DNA of 64,000 nucleotides from Paenibacillus sp. BK033 (GTDB lineage: Bacteria; Bacillota; Bacilli; Paenibacillales; Paenibacillaceae), in NCBI RefSeq assembly GCF_004345425.1, contig NZ_SLVP01000005.1:124001-188000 (forward strand), read 5' to 3'. Position numbers and translations under genes: made by a program. Under the pieces are notes generated by a model. That model had not been told where the DNA came from. It saw only the letters and a program-made list of their open reading frames with translations, and did no database searches. How positions within the stretch are numbered: position 1 is the first letter of the stretch; each line of letters starts with the position of its first letter. Of this stretch, positions 8,413 through 17,186 are shown one piece after another.

Positions 8413-10164
8413 ATGACAATATTAACTTTACGCGGAATTAAAAAAAGCTTCGGCGACACGAATGTGCTCGTGAACGTAGACGCCGACTTAGCAAGCCGTG
8501 AGCGTATCGGCCTGGTCGGGATGAACGGGGCGGGAAAAACAACGCTAGCCAACCTGATTTTCGGTACGATTCTTCCTGACAATGGCAAGATCACCTTCCA
8601 CCGGGATCAGCTTCGAATCGGTTATTTGCTGCAGTCGACTTCGTATACCGTTAATACCTTCAGCAACATGATAGATCATTCCGAATTGGCCCATGAAACC
8701 GAGCAGTTTCTAAAGACTACAAGCCATTTCGGCTTGCAAAAGGTGAAGGAGTGGGACGGAGCGCGTTTAGCGGGATTGAGCGGAGGAGAGAAGACGAAGC
8801 TGGCGATTGCACATATTTTGTCCTCAAAGCCAGATATCTTACTGCTCGACGAACCAACGAATCATTTGGATTTCGAAGGGGTAGATTCCCTCGTGCAAGA
8901 GCTGCGACGGTTCAACGGGACGACAATTGTCATATCGCATGATCGTTATTTTCTCGATCAAACGGTGGATCGGATCATTGAGCTGCAAGATGGCGTGTCG
9001 ACGTCGTTCCCGGGTAACTACACGTTCTATAGGGAAGAAAAGTCCCGTCGCTTCCAGAGTCAACTGCATCAGTATGAAGAACGGCAGAAATACGAGCAGA
9101 AGATTGAAGCGGAAATCAAACGGTTGAAAAGCTGGTCCGAGAAAGCGCATCGCGAAGCAGGCAAGGTTGGGAAAATGGCTGAGATGCGCGCAGGCGTGAA
9201 GGAATTCTACCGCAGCAAAGCCAAAAGCATGGATAAGCAAATCAAATCCCGCATTCATCGCCTGGAAAAGATCGAACTTGAAGGCGTGAAGAAGCCTAAT
9301 GAGGAAGCTAAGGTGTTCTTTGGGTGGGATCACCCGGACAAACGCGGCCGGCGAATCGTAGAAGCACAGCGGATTAGCAAGTCGTACGGCATGCGCTCCT
9401 TGTTTAAGGATAGTTCTTTTTATTTGCAACGCGGGGAGAAGATCGGTTTGCTTGGGCCGAACGGCTGCGGAAAAACAACGCTTATTCAACTGCTGCTGGG
9501 CAAAAAAACGGTCGATTCCGGGCAGCTATGGATGAGTCCAACTGCCAAAGTCGCATATTTAACGCAGGATGTATCGGATCTCAATCAGCGGCAAACCGTT
9601 CTCGAGCTTTTGCAGGAGAGTCATGAAGTCCGAAGCGATATTGGGAAAGCACGGACATTGCTGGCCAATATGGGCTTCGATGCGTCTATGCTTCAAAAGC
9701 CGATAGCTCAGCTAAGCCTTGGAGAACGCACGCGGATCAAGCTTTCGCTGCTTATGCAGCGCGAGCAGGATTTGCTCATCCTGGATGAGCCGACCAACCA
9801 TCTCGATCTGGCAAGCCGCGAGCAGCTTGAAGAGACACTGTCGGAGTATCGAGGTACGCTTATCGTAGTCTCGCATGACAGATATCTGATGGATAAAATC
9901 TGCACGAAGCTGCTCGTTTTTGAGGACGGTCATATTAAGCGGATTGAATCCGGCTACAAAGCGTTTCGCGAGCGGACGCAGAGTGTACTAGGTTCGGGCG
10001 ACAGGAACGAACAGCAGTTGGAAGAGGAGAAGCTGGTTATCGCGAATCGCATCGTTTCGGTGCTTGCGGAACTAAGCATGCTGAAGCCAACTGACATCCG
10101 GTATGTTGAGCTTGATGAAGAGTACAAACAGCTACTCTCTCGTAAGAAGCAGTTAAGTACTTGA
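8413..10164 (+). CDS. ABC-F family ATPase, probable ribosome-protection protein
   Basis: About 583 residues and no membrane helices. Two ABC domains: Walker A GMNGAGKTT (about residue 36), signature LSGGEKTK (about 121), Walker B LLLDEPTNHLD (about 142); second set GPNGCGKTT (about 346), LSLGERTR (about 434), LLILDEPTNHLD (about 455). Between them lies a long charged helical linker (residues about 205-300; SWSEKAHREAGK, KSRIHRLEKIE), the part that enters the ribosome's peptidyl-transferase region in ABC-F proteins. Start ATG 8413, because GGTGAT lies 5 bases upstream; a GTG at 8401 is possible. The regulated leader favours an antibiotic-resistance type (lincosamide, streptogramin A or pleuromutilin) over a housekeeping type, but the drug cannot be read from sequence. 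Confidence 0.85.
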   Translation: MTILTLRGIKKSFGDTNVLVNVDADLASRERIGLVGMNGAGKTTLANLIFGTILPDNGKITFHRDQLRIGYLLQSTSYTVNTFSNMIDHSELAHETEQFLKTTSHFGLQKVKEWDGARLAGLSGGEKTKLAIAHILSSKPDILLLDEPTNHLDFEGVDSLVQELRRFNGTTIVISHDRYFLDQTVDRIIELQDGVSTSFPGNYTFYREEKSRRFQSQLHQYEERQKYEQKIEAEIKRLKSWSEKAHREAGKVGKMAEMRAGVKEFYRSKAKSMDKQIKSRIHRLEKIELEGVKKPNEEAKVFFGWDHPDKRGRRIVEAQRISKSYGMRSLFKDSSFYLQRGEKIGLLGPNGCGKTTLIQLLLGKKTVDSGQLWMSPTAKVAYLTQDVSDLNQRQTVLELLQESHEVRSDIGKARTLLANMGFDASMLQKPIAQLSLGERTRIKLSLLMQREQDLLILDEPTNHLDLASREQLEETLSEYRGTLIVVSHDRYLMDKICTKLLVFEDGHIKRIESGYKAFRERTQSVLGSGDRNEQQLEEEKLVIANRIVSVLAELSMLKPTDIRYVELDEEYKQLLSRKKQLST

Positions 10165-10179
10165 ACAATGACGTGTAGC

Positions 10180-10215
10180 AAAATGGCAGCTGGTGAGAGG
10201 ATCAGCTGCCATTTT
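10180..10215 (+). terminator. Terminator after the ABC-F gene
   Basis: AAAATGGCAGCTG pairs perfectly with CAGCTGCCATTTT across a 10-base loop, 16 bases past the stop codon. Its A- and T-rich flanks allow use in both directions. Confidence 0.85.
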
Positions 10216-10300
10216 CATTGAAACATAGGTCAGTTAAGTTCCAAGATGTGGTAATGTTATATTAAGACATTTCGTATTGATCTGGATGGGGGCGGCATGC

Positions 10301-10602
10301 ATGGACTTTAAAGAAATAAAAAGAGACCTGTTCACGATGACAGAGGATTATTACTTAGCTCACTGCATTTCTTCGGATGCAAAAATGGGTGCAGGAATTG
10401 CGGCTGAAATAAACCCACATACGAATCCCTTACTCAAGCTGTTGTATCGATGAGAGAACTTTGCTTATCTGAAGGAATATCCAAGCTTGCTATGCCGCAA
10501 ATAGGATGCGGCCTTGATAAGCTTCAATGGGGAAAAGTAAGAGAGATTATCAAAGAAGTTTTTGATGATACGGAGGTTGAAATGATAGTTTGTACGTTAT
10601 GA
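10301..10602 (+). pseudogene. Decayed macro-domain (ADP-ribose-binding) gene
   Basis: From ATG 10301 the frame reads MDFKEIKRDLF, then DYYLAHCISSDAKMGAGIAAEIN, the N-terminal core of YmdB/Poa1-type macro domains. It stops at TGA 10451-10453 after 50 codons. In the next frame, from about 10430, it resumes with TQAVVSMRELCLSEG, SKLAMPQIGCGLDKLQWGKV and ends EVEMIVCTL at TGA 10600, the C-terminal core of the same fold. The middle (roughly 45-50 residues with the second half of the central sheet) is missing, so an internal deletion also shifted the frame. A terminator follows at 10614. Confidence 0.8.
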
Positions 10603-10613
10603 ACATCAAGTGA

Positions 10614-10643
10614 GGCAGCTGAGGGATTACGGCTGCCTTTTTT
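10614..10643 (+). terminator. Terminator after the macro-domain remnant
   Basis: GGCAGC pairs with GCTGCC across a 12-base loop and is followed by six Ts. Confidence 0.75.
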
Positions 10644-10734
10644 AGCGCAACATTTATGGTTTGCCCAGCGTATAATGCCGTGTGGGAAAAACGGGGTATA
10701 ACGTATCGCAAACAGAGCATTAGGAGGTAATGAT

Positions 10735-11382
10735 TTGCGTAAATGTGGCCTATGTTTCATGTTAATGGCGGTACTTGTGCTTATTTTTACCGGTTGCAGT
10801 CGACACTCTTCATACGGAACTCCTCCGCCTATAAAAAAGCTTAAATGGGGTATGAACGTAACCGAGGCCTTTCATGTCCTAGGAATCTCAGAAAAGGATG
10901 TAACCAAAACAACTCTTGGTACTACTAGCACTTTCATCGGCAAAGGAAAGATAATGATAAGTGGCCGGCCTGCTGAATACAGTTTGACGTTTGATTATTA
11001 TTTCTCCGAACCTGTTTTAATTGGAATTACCGCTAAGTTTAAACCGGAAGATATAGAAGACGTCGAGCAAAACTTAACCAAACAGCGCGGCCAAGGGGAA
11101 TATCGATATACCGCAATAAGTAAACCGTTAAGCGTTACCTGGAAAGACGATACACTTGAGCATAATGAACAATGGAAGGCTAAGGTTGAGGAGATTTATC
11201 GCAATAATGGAGTCGAAGTAACGGACGAATCATTAGGTAAAGGAATAAATGTCGGAAACAAACCGATTACAAGCTGTCAATTAACGTTAGATAAGACCAG
11301 CCCTTTATTCGGGACCATCCTTTTTAACGGTCAAGTTGCAGCCATGCTCAATTATCCAGATAGATATACTCCCAAGAAATAA
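10735..11382 (+). CDS. Lipoprotein of unknown function
   Basis: 215 residues from a TTG start that has AGGAGGT 7-8 bases upstream; the ATG at 10729 is in another frame and soon stops. Signal peptide with lipobox FTGC (Cys about residue 21), so anchored to the outer face of the membrane. The mature part has LKWGMNVTEAFHVLGI near its start, a pattern seen in small repeat-like lipoproteins of spore formers, and is otherwise hydrophilic. I do not recognise a named family. Single gene, closed by the terminator at 11411-11445. Confidence 0.75.
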   Translation: MRKCGLCFMLMAVLVLIFTGCSRHSSYGTPPPIKKLKWGMNVTEAFHVLGISEKDVTKTTLGTTSTFIGKGKIMISGRPAEYSLTFDYYFSEPVLIGITAKFKPEDIEDVEQNLTKQRGQGEYRYTAISKPLSVTWKDDTLEHNEQWKAKVEEIYRNNGVEVTDESLGKGINVGNKPITSCQLTLDKTSPLFGTILFNGQVAAMLNYPDRYTPKK

Positions 11383-11410
11383 ATAACCGAATAAATTTAC
11401 ATTTTACACA

Positions 11411-11445
11411 AAACCGCCGAAATCATGACATGATTCGGCGGTTTT
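11411..11445 (+). terminator. Terminator after the lipoprotein gene
   Basis: AAACCGCCGAA pairs with TTCGGCGGTTT, with a nested ATCATG/CATGAT stem. Confidence 0.85.
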
Positions 11446-11535
11446 CCATTTTTCTGGACATTTATGCCGCTGGATTTACAATTCCTTAGGGTCGGTTTAA
11501 CGCAGATAAAACATCCGCTCTTTAATCTATACGTA

Positions 11536-11565
11536 TGGGAACGATCCCATATGGGAACGGTCTCA
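11536..11565. promoter_or_regulatory. Tandem LacI-family operators
   Basis: Two near-palindromes with the CG centre typical of LacI-family sites: TGGGAACGATCCCA at 11536-11549 and TGGGAACGGTCTCA at 11552-11565. They are 16 bases apart, start to start, and 24 bases ahead of the lacI-type start codon. The most likely ligand is the regulator encoded directly downstream, which would then control itself and the whole cluster. Confidence 0.6.
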
Positions 11566-11588
11566 CAGCTGTGAAAGGGAGTGCACCC

Positions 11589-12599
11589 GTGGATAATCCG
11601 ACCATCAAAGAAATCGCCCGGCGTGCCGGGGTGTCCAAATCGACCGTTTCGCGGATTATTTCCGGGAATGGATATTCCAGTCCGGAAGCTCGCGATAAGG
11701 TACTTGGGCTAGTCGAAGAATTGCAATACAAACCGAATGCGGTCGCAAGAGCTATGGTGTCGCAAAGAACGCATAACATTGGGGTGCTTTTGTATAGAAG
11801 GGATCTTCCGATTGCCTCACATCCCTTCTATGGGAAAATCGTCGATGCCGTCTTGCTGGAAGCGGCACGGCTGAATTATTCGATATTCGTTACAACGGAT
11901 CACGATATGTCGTATCGATCGGCCGACTTCATGATCGAGAAGCGGGTGGACGGGCTTATTCTCATCAGCCGGCTGCAGCAGAACGTGATTGATCACATTA
12001 CGAACTTCGGCATCCCGTTCGTCATGGTGAACGGTTCGACGGATGTGGACGGCGTTATCCATATCGTCAACGAAGATGAAGAAGGCGGGCGGCTTGTTGC
12101 CGAACATTTGACGCAAACCGGGCATGAACGGATATTCGTCGTTGCGGGGCCGCAAAGCCATCGGAGCCACCACTTGCGCCTGAAAGGATTCATGACCTCT
12201 ATCAGGCAAGCCGGTCTCCAGCAGTCGGATATGTCCATTCAATCCGCGGCGACTTCGACTTTCGGAGAAGGCTACGAGATCATGAGCCGGGAGTGGAATC
12301 AATTTCGGAAAGGCGCGTATACGGCTCTTTTCGCCACAAATGACATGCTCGCAATGGGCGCAATGAAGTTTCTGCTGGAGCAAAGGGTTCGGATTCCCGA
12401 GCAAGTATCGGTTGTCGGATTCGATGACGTTGATTTTGCCGCCATGTTCTCGCCATCCTTAACGACGGTCAAGGTGGATGCCGGGGAGATGGGTACGCAA
12501 TCCGTCCGGCTGTTAGACCGATTGATCCGGCAGGAACAAAGCAAGGAGCTTCCCAATCAATTGGTGCCACGGCTAGTCGTCAGACAGTCTACCAAATAA
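11589..12599 (+). CDS. LacI family transcriptional regulator
   Basis: About 336 residues. N-terminal helix-turn-helix PTIKEIARRAGVSKSTVSRIISG and hinge helix PNAVARAMV, then a periplasmic-binding-protein-like sensor domain (IGVLLYRRDLP; RVDGLILISR; HERIFVVAG; FATNDMLAMGAMKFL; QVSVVGFDDV). GTG 11589 is preferred: AAAGGGAG lies 7 bases upstream, and the 18 residues before it run through the operator sites. First gene of a same-strand cluster with an ABC importer and two phosphoesterase-like enzymes; it probably senses the imported compound or a product of it. Confidence 0.93.
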   Translation: MDNPTIKEIARRAGVSKSTVSRIISGNGYSSPEARDKVLGLVEELQYKPNAVARAMVSQRTHNIGVLLYRRDLPIASHPFYGKIVDAVLLEAARLNYSIFVTTDHDMSYRSADFMIEKRVDGLILISRLQQNVIDHITNFGIPFVMVNGSTDVDGVIHIVNEDEEGGRLVAEHLTQTGHERIFVVAGPQSHRSHHLRLKGFMTSIRQAGLQQSDMSIQSAATSTFGEGYEIMSREWNQFRKGAYTALFATNDMLAMGAMKFLLEQRVRIPEQVSVVGFDDVDFAAMFSPSLTTVKVDAGEMGTQSVRLLDRLIRQEQSKELPNQLVPRLVVRQSTK

Positions 12600-12634
12600 C
12601 CGTAAATTCATACCGAAAGGAGCGATTACCCTTC

Positions 12635-13459
12635 ATGCGCTGGTATTTCAAAGCACTCGGAACAAGAAAAATCATTGAATTTATCGTGCTTGTCATCTTC
12701 GTTGTCTTCTTTCTGGGACCATTGCTGAACCTGGCTATTTTGGCCTTCACCGGAAAATGGAGCTATCCCGACGTTATGCCAACGGAATGGTCCATGAAAT
12801 GGTGGGCTTTCGTCTTCAAGCAGGAGGACATTCCGCAATCCATCGGCTTGTCCTTTATGATCGCCGCCATCGTAACGGGGCTGTCTATCGTGCTATGCAT
12901 TCCGGCAGCTTATGCGTTCGCGCGCATTCGATTCCCGTTCAGCCGCTTCTTCCTGTTTTCCTTCCTCTTAACCCATGCGTTTCCGAAGATGGGGCTGTAT
13001 GTGTCGATCGCGGTGCTTTTCTACAAGCTTGGTCTGATGAACACGCTGCTTGGCGTTGTCCTGATTCATATGATCAACGTGCTAATGTTCATGACGTGGA
13101 TTCCAACCGCCGCGTTCCGGAACGTGCACCAAGCACAGGAAGAATCGGCGAGAGACGTGGGAGCGGGACCGTTCCGCGTATTCCTTAAAATCACTTTGCC
13201 TATGGCTATGCCGGGCATTATCGTCGCTTCCATCTTCACTTTCCTTAACTCGCTGGACGAAGCGCAAGGAACGTTCCTGGTCGGTATCCCGAATTACAAA
13301 ACGATGCCGATTGTGATGTATTCCATTATCAGCGATTATCCAGCCTTTGCCGGCGCGGTGTTTTCCATCATTTTGACGGCGCCAACGATTATTTTGCTGC
13401 TTGCCGCCAAACGTTTCGTCAGCTCGGATGTCATGTCCAGCGGGTTTACGTTGAAGTAA
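12635..13459 (+). CDS. ABC importer permease (1 of 2)
   Basis: 274 residues, six predicted helices. The binding-protein-dependent permease loop EESARDVGAGPFRVFLKITLPMAMPGIIVA (about residues 168-198) is the EAA motif that docks on the ATPase. The helix order resembles the polyamine, iron or phosphonate type of importer permease. RBS AAAGGAG 11 bases before ATG, 35 bases after the regulator gene. It pairs with the permease at 15873-16721. Confidence 0.88.
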   Translation: MRWYFKALGTRKIIEFIVLVIFVVFFLGPLLNLAILAFTGKWSYPDVMPTEWSMKWWAFVFKQEDIPQSIGLSFMIAAIVTGLSIVLCIPAAYAFARIRFPFSRFFLFSFLLTHAFPKMGLYVSIAVLFYKLGLMNTLLGVVLIHMINVLMFMTWIPTAAFRNVHQAQEESARDVGAGPFRVFLKITLPMAMPGIIVASIFTFLNSLDEAQGTFLVGIPNYKTMPIVMYSIISDYPAFAGAVFSIILTAPTIILLLAAKRFVSSDVMSSGFTLK

Positions 13460-13503
13460 CGAGGCAAGGCCATTATCGCAAGACAAAGGAGGCTATTACG
13501 GTT

Positions 13504-14616
13504 ATGGTTCAGAGCATGCGAGACATTCAAGAGAATCAAAGCATTCAACGTAACAAGCAAGAAGTTCACCCAATTCGGGACAGCCGGGAAATCCAGCTAT
13601 CCGTTCAACAGCTTTCGAAACGGTATAAAACCGGCGAAGGCGTAACTTCGATCTCGCTAGATGTGCGTAAGGGCGAGCTCATTACGCTGCTAGGGCCTTC
13701 CGGCTGCGGCAAAACGACGGTATTGCGCAGCATCGGCGGGTTTCTCGAACCGGATTCCGGGGACATTCTCATCGAAGGCGTGAGCGTGCTCAAATCGCCG
13801 CCTGAGAAACGTCCGACTTCGATGGTCTTTCAGGGCTACAATCTATGGCCGCATATGACGGTGTTCGATAACCTGGCATTCGGTCTTAAAATACGAAAAA
13901 TGAAGAAAGCCGACATCCGTAAACAGGTCGAAGACGTTCTCCAGCTCGTACGGTTGCCGGACGCGGAAAACAAATTTCCGGGTCAGCTGTCGGGCGGTCA
14001 ACAGCAGCGCATAGCGCTTGCCAGGTCTCTGCTTTTGAAGCCTGCCGTTCTTCTGCTCGATGAGCCGTTCTCGGCGCTTGACGCTAAGCTTCGGCATGAG
14101 ATGCGGGAGGAGCTGCGGGAGATTCAGGCAGAGACCGGCCTCACGATGGTATTCGTTACGCATGACCAGGAAGAGGCGTTGTCTATCTCCGACCGCATCG
14201 TGGTGATGAATCATGGGAATATCGAGCAGATCGCATCGCCGCAGGAGATTTACGATCAGCCGAACACGCTGTATGTCGCTCAATTTATCGGCAAGATGAA
14301 TTTTTTGAAAGGGGTGGTTTCGGAAGGCCAAGTAACGGTAGGGAAGTTGAGGTTTCCAAACTCGAAATCGTTGTCCGGCGGAGTATGGCTGGCCATTCGG
14401 CCCGAAGATGTCAACATGTCGAGACAAGAGCAAGAAGGGCTGCCCGGCTTCGTCAAGCAGATTATGATTCTAGGTCATTATGCGGAAGTTTCCATTCAAT
14501 TGCCGGATTATGGCGTTATCCGCGCGTTTCAGCCGCGGGATGCCGTCAAGGAAATGAATTCAGGCGATCAGATTTATGTCAGCTTCAAAAAAGTCATTGC
14601 GTATCCGGAAGATTAA
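13504..14616 (+). CDS. ABC importer ATP-binding subunit
   Basis: 370 residues. ABC domain with Walker A GPSGCGKTT (about residue 64), Q-loop MVFQGYNLWPHMTVFDNLAF, signature LSGGQQQR (about 162), Walker B LLLDEPFSALDAKLRHEMR (about 182) and switch histidine VTHDQEEALS, then a C-terminal TOBE-like regulatory domain (IRPEDVNMS near residue 300). This is the PotA/FbpC/MalK group. A dedicated ATPase inside the cluster differs from many Bacillota sugar importers, which borrow a shared MsmX-type ATPase. The first 30 residues are an unusual polar extension. Confidence 0.92.
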   Translation: MVQSMRDIQENQSIQRNKQEVHPIRDSREIQLSVQQLSKRYKTGEGVTSISLDVRKGELITLLGPSGCGKTTVLRSIGGFLEPDSGDILIEGVSVLKSPPEKRPTSMVFQGYNLWPHMTVFDNLAFGLKIRKMKKADIRKQVEDVLQLVRLPDAENKFPGQLSGGQQQRIALARSLLLKPAVLLLDEPFSALDAKLRHEMREELREIQAETGLTMVFVTHDQEEALSISDRIVVMNHGNIEQIASPQEIYDQPNTLYVAQFIGKMNFLKGVVSEGQVTVGKLRFPNSKSLSGGVWLAIRPEDVNMSRQEQEGLPGFVKQIMILGHYAEVSIQLPDYGVIRAFQPRDAVKEMNSGDQIYVSFKKVIAYPED

Positions 14617-14673
14617 GCCTGTCGAATGCCCTGCATGACCAACAATTCCTCAATGCCAAGGAGGCAAACAAGC

Positions 14674-15876
14674 ATGTTAAGCAAAAAATCCACCCTAACT
14701 TTATTGACTGTAACAACCGTTACCGCCGCTCTTCTCACGGGTTGCGGAAGCTCGAATAATACGAATACTGCCAATTCCGGGGCATCTAACGCCGGCGCTA
14801 CGAATGCGGGCAGCAATACGGCCTCGGCGGACACGTCGGCCAAACCGGTCGAGTTCAGCTTCTACTTCACGGGCTCCGAGAACGTCAAGAATCTTTGGGA
14901 CACGATTATCCCTATGTTCGAGAAGGACCATCCGAACATCAAGGTCAAAGAGGTGTATATTCCGTCCGGTACCGGCGCGCAGCCTACGTATGACCGCATT
15001 CTCGCGGCGAAGCAGGCGGGCAAAGGCTCCGGCGGCATCGATCTGTACGAGGACGGGCTGAGCAACGTAACCCAAGGACAAAAAGACGATCTGTGGGAAA
15101 CGCTTGATCCGGCTAAAATCAGCAATCTTGCTTCCATTGACGCGAATACGATGAAGGACGTATCCAACCTGGCCGTCCCGTACCGTTCGTCCGCCGTGGT
15201 GCTCGCGTACAACAGCGAGAAAGTGCCGACGCCTCCGAAGACGCTGGACGAGCTGTTCGCTTGGATTAAAGCCAATCCGGAACGCTTCGCTTACAACGAT
15301 CCTTCCACGGGCGGCGCCGGCAGCTCGTTTGTCACAACGACGCTGTACGACAAGCTTCCGGAAGAGGCGATTCATAATTCCGATCCAAGCATTGAGGAGC
15401 AGTGGGGCAAAGGCTTCGACACGCTGAAGGAGCTTGGCAAATACGTGTACGGCAAAGGCATTTATCCGAAGAAAAACCAAGGCACGCTGGATCTGCTCAT
15501 CAGCGGCGAAGTCGACATGATCCCGGCTTGGTCGGATATGGCGCTAGAGCAAATCGGTAACGGCCAGCTGCCGGCTACGACGAAAATCGCGCAAATTACG
15601 CCGGGATTCAACGGCGGTCCGACTTACTTGATGGTACCGAAGCTGTCCGATAAGAAGGACGCGGTTAACGAGTTTCTGAACTTCGTTCTGTCTCCGGAAG
15701 CGCAGTCGGTCGTGGTGACGAAAATGCACGGTTTCCCTGGCATCCAGCTGTCGAACATGCCGCAGGACATTCAAGATTCCTTCAAAGGCGTGGCTGAAGG
15801 CTTCCGGACCTTTAACATCGGCGACCTGGGCAATGAAATCAACAAACGCTGGCAAAGCGACGTAGCGGCGCAATGA
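14674..15876 (+). CDS. ABC importer solute-binding lipoprotein
   Basis: About 400 residues. AAGGAGG 10 bases before ATG 14674 fixes the start. Signal peptide ends LLTGC (Cys about residue 24), followed by a low-complexity Asn/Thr/Ala/Gly linker (residues about 27-50), then a type-II-like binding protein fold (FTGSENVKNLWDTIIPMFEKDHPNIKVKEVYIP; GGIDLYEDGL; SSAVVLAYNSEKVPTPPKTLDEL). It captures the substrate outside the cell for the permease pair. It resembles the family 1 and 6 binding proteins; the ligand is not identifiable by eye. Confidence 0.9.
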   Translation: MLSKKSTLTLLTVTTVTAALLTGCGSSNNTNTANSGASNAGATNAGSNTASADTSAKPVEFSFYFTGSENVKNLWDTIIPMFEKDHPNIKVKEVYIPSGTGAQPTYDRILAAKQAGKGSGGIDLYEDGLSNVTQGQKDDLWETLDPAKISNLASIDANTMKDVSNLAVPYRSSAVVLAYNSEKVPTPPKTLDELFAWIKANPERFAYNDPSTGGAGSSFVTTTLYDKLPEEAIHNSDPSIEEQWGKGFDTLKELGKYVYGKGIYPKKNQGTLDLLISGEVDMIPAWSDMALEQIGNGQLPATTKIAQITPGFNGGPTYLMVPKLSDKKDAVNEFLNFVLSPEAQSVVVTKMHGFPGIQLSNMPQDIQDSFKGVAEGFRTFNIGDLGNEINKRWQSDVAAQ

Positions 15877-16721
15877 TGAGCAAACAAGTAAAAATGGGGA
15901 TACTGGGCTTGCTTCTGGTCATCCCCTCTTTTCTTCTGCTGTTCGTCACGGTCGTCATCCCAATCGCCGTATCATTTAAGGAGAGCCTGACCAATAAGGA
16001 GGGCGGCATCGACCTGTCGAATTACAAGTTCCTGTTTACCGACAAGCTCATGCGCTCCAACATCGTATTCTCGCTGGAAGTAACGGTTATTTCGGTCGTC
16101 ATCGTGCTCCTTGTCAGTTATGCGCTGGCTGCTTACATGCGTTTCAACAAAGGCAGGTTAGTCGGGTGGATCCGGAATATGTACATGATCCCGATGTTTA
16201 TCCCGTCGGTCATTGCCACGTACGGCTTGATTCAGCTGTTGGGCAACCACGGCTGGGCAGCCCGGTGGGTGCTGCTGTTTGGCGGGAGCGGAATCCCGCG
16301 TATTATTTTCGATATGAAAGGCATTATTATCGCGAATCTGTGGTTCAATATTCCGTTCACGACCATGCTGCTCGGGTCTGCCTTGTCGGCGATACCGGAT
16401 TCGGTGATGGAAAGCGCGAAAGACGTAGGTGCGGGCAGACTCCGAATCTTCACCCGGTTTATCGTACCTCTCACTTACAAAACGCTGCTTGTCGCGGTAA
16501 CCTTCGTCTTTATGGGCGTAATCGGCTCGTTCACGGCGCCGTTCCTGCTTGGGCCTAATGCACCGCAAATGCTTGGCGTATCGATGGAACAAATATTCGG
16601 CGTATTTCAGGAGAAGGAGCAGGCTTCGGCGCTGGCGTTCTTTACCTTCCTGCTATGCTCGTTCATGGGTTACTTCTACATTCGCAGCATGATTAAGGAA
16701 GAGGGGGCGCGTTCTTCATGA
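15873..16721 (+). CDS. ABC importer permease (2 of 2)
   Basis: 282 residues, six helices, with EAA loop ESAKDVGAGRLRIFTRFIVPL (about residues 185-205). Its ATG overlaps the TGA of the binding-protein gene by ATGA, so the two are translationally coupled. Partner of the permease at 12635-13459; the two form the channel of one importer. Confidence 0.88.
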   Translation: MMSKQVKMGILGLLLVIPSFLLLFVTVVIPIAVSFKESLTNKEGGIDLSNYKFLFTDKLMRSNIVFSLEVTVISVVIVLLVSYALAAYMRFNKGRLVGWIRNMYMIPMFIPSVIATYGLIQLLGNHGWAARWVLLFGGSGIPRIIFDMKGIIIANLWFNIPFTTMLLGSALSAIPDSVMESAKDVGAGRLRIFTRFIVPLTYKTLLVAVTFVFMGVIGSFTAPFLLGPNAPQMLGVSMEQIFGVFQEKEQASALAFFTFLLCSFMGYFYIRSMIKEEGARSS

Positions 16722-17182
16722 AACGTCTTGTTCTGGAAGCGGAGGGGCGGGTGACTCCGGTCTGCTCCAAGACGCATATTGCCTACAGCTTTCATCTGGA
16801 TCGACAGGGCGGAAAGCTCTGGATCGAATTCGCTTACACACCTAAAAATCTCGAGGACCGCGAACAAGCTCGACCATTAATTGCGGCCGGCATCAACAAA
16901 TACACGGAACCGGCGCAGCGCAATCGGTTGCTGGAGAATTGGGAGTCGTTTCTTCCTCTTAAAAACCTGATTACCGTATCCGTCGACGACCCCAAACGGC
17001 ATCGTGGCGCCGGTCATCGGCATGATCCGGAACAGCTGCTGTATATCGAAGGCAAGGATGCGTCTCCGGGATTCGTCAGCGGCGAGCTGATCGAAGGGTT
17101 GTGGAGGGTTACGTTAAGTCTCCATGAGATTGTAACGGACGATTGCCGGTACCGCTTGCGAATTCATCATGAGGAGGCTTAA
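16718..17182 (+). CDS. Hypothetical protein of the phosphoesterase/ABC cluster
   Basis: 154 residues with no signal peptide or membrane helix. It overlaps the permease gene by ATGA, and its 3' end carries the GAGGAGG site for the next gene, so it is clearly part of the operon. Sequence features: GGKLWIEFAYTPKNLEDREQA, a charged middle with DDPKRHRGAGHRHDPEQ, and a C-terminal IVTDDCRYRLRIHHEEA. Proteins of this shape occur next to CehA/McbA-type PHP enzymes and may be an accessory beta-sandwich domain, but that is inference. No named family recognised. Confidence 0.7.
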   Translation: MKRLVLEAEGRVTPVCSKTHIAYSFHLDRQGGKLWIEFAYTPKNLEDREQARPLIAAGINKYTEPAQRNRLLENWESFLPLKNLITVSVDDPKRHRGAGHRHDPEQLLYIEGKDASPGFVSGELIEGLWRVTLSLHEIVTDDCRYRLRIHHEEA

Positions 17183-17186
17183 CAGG

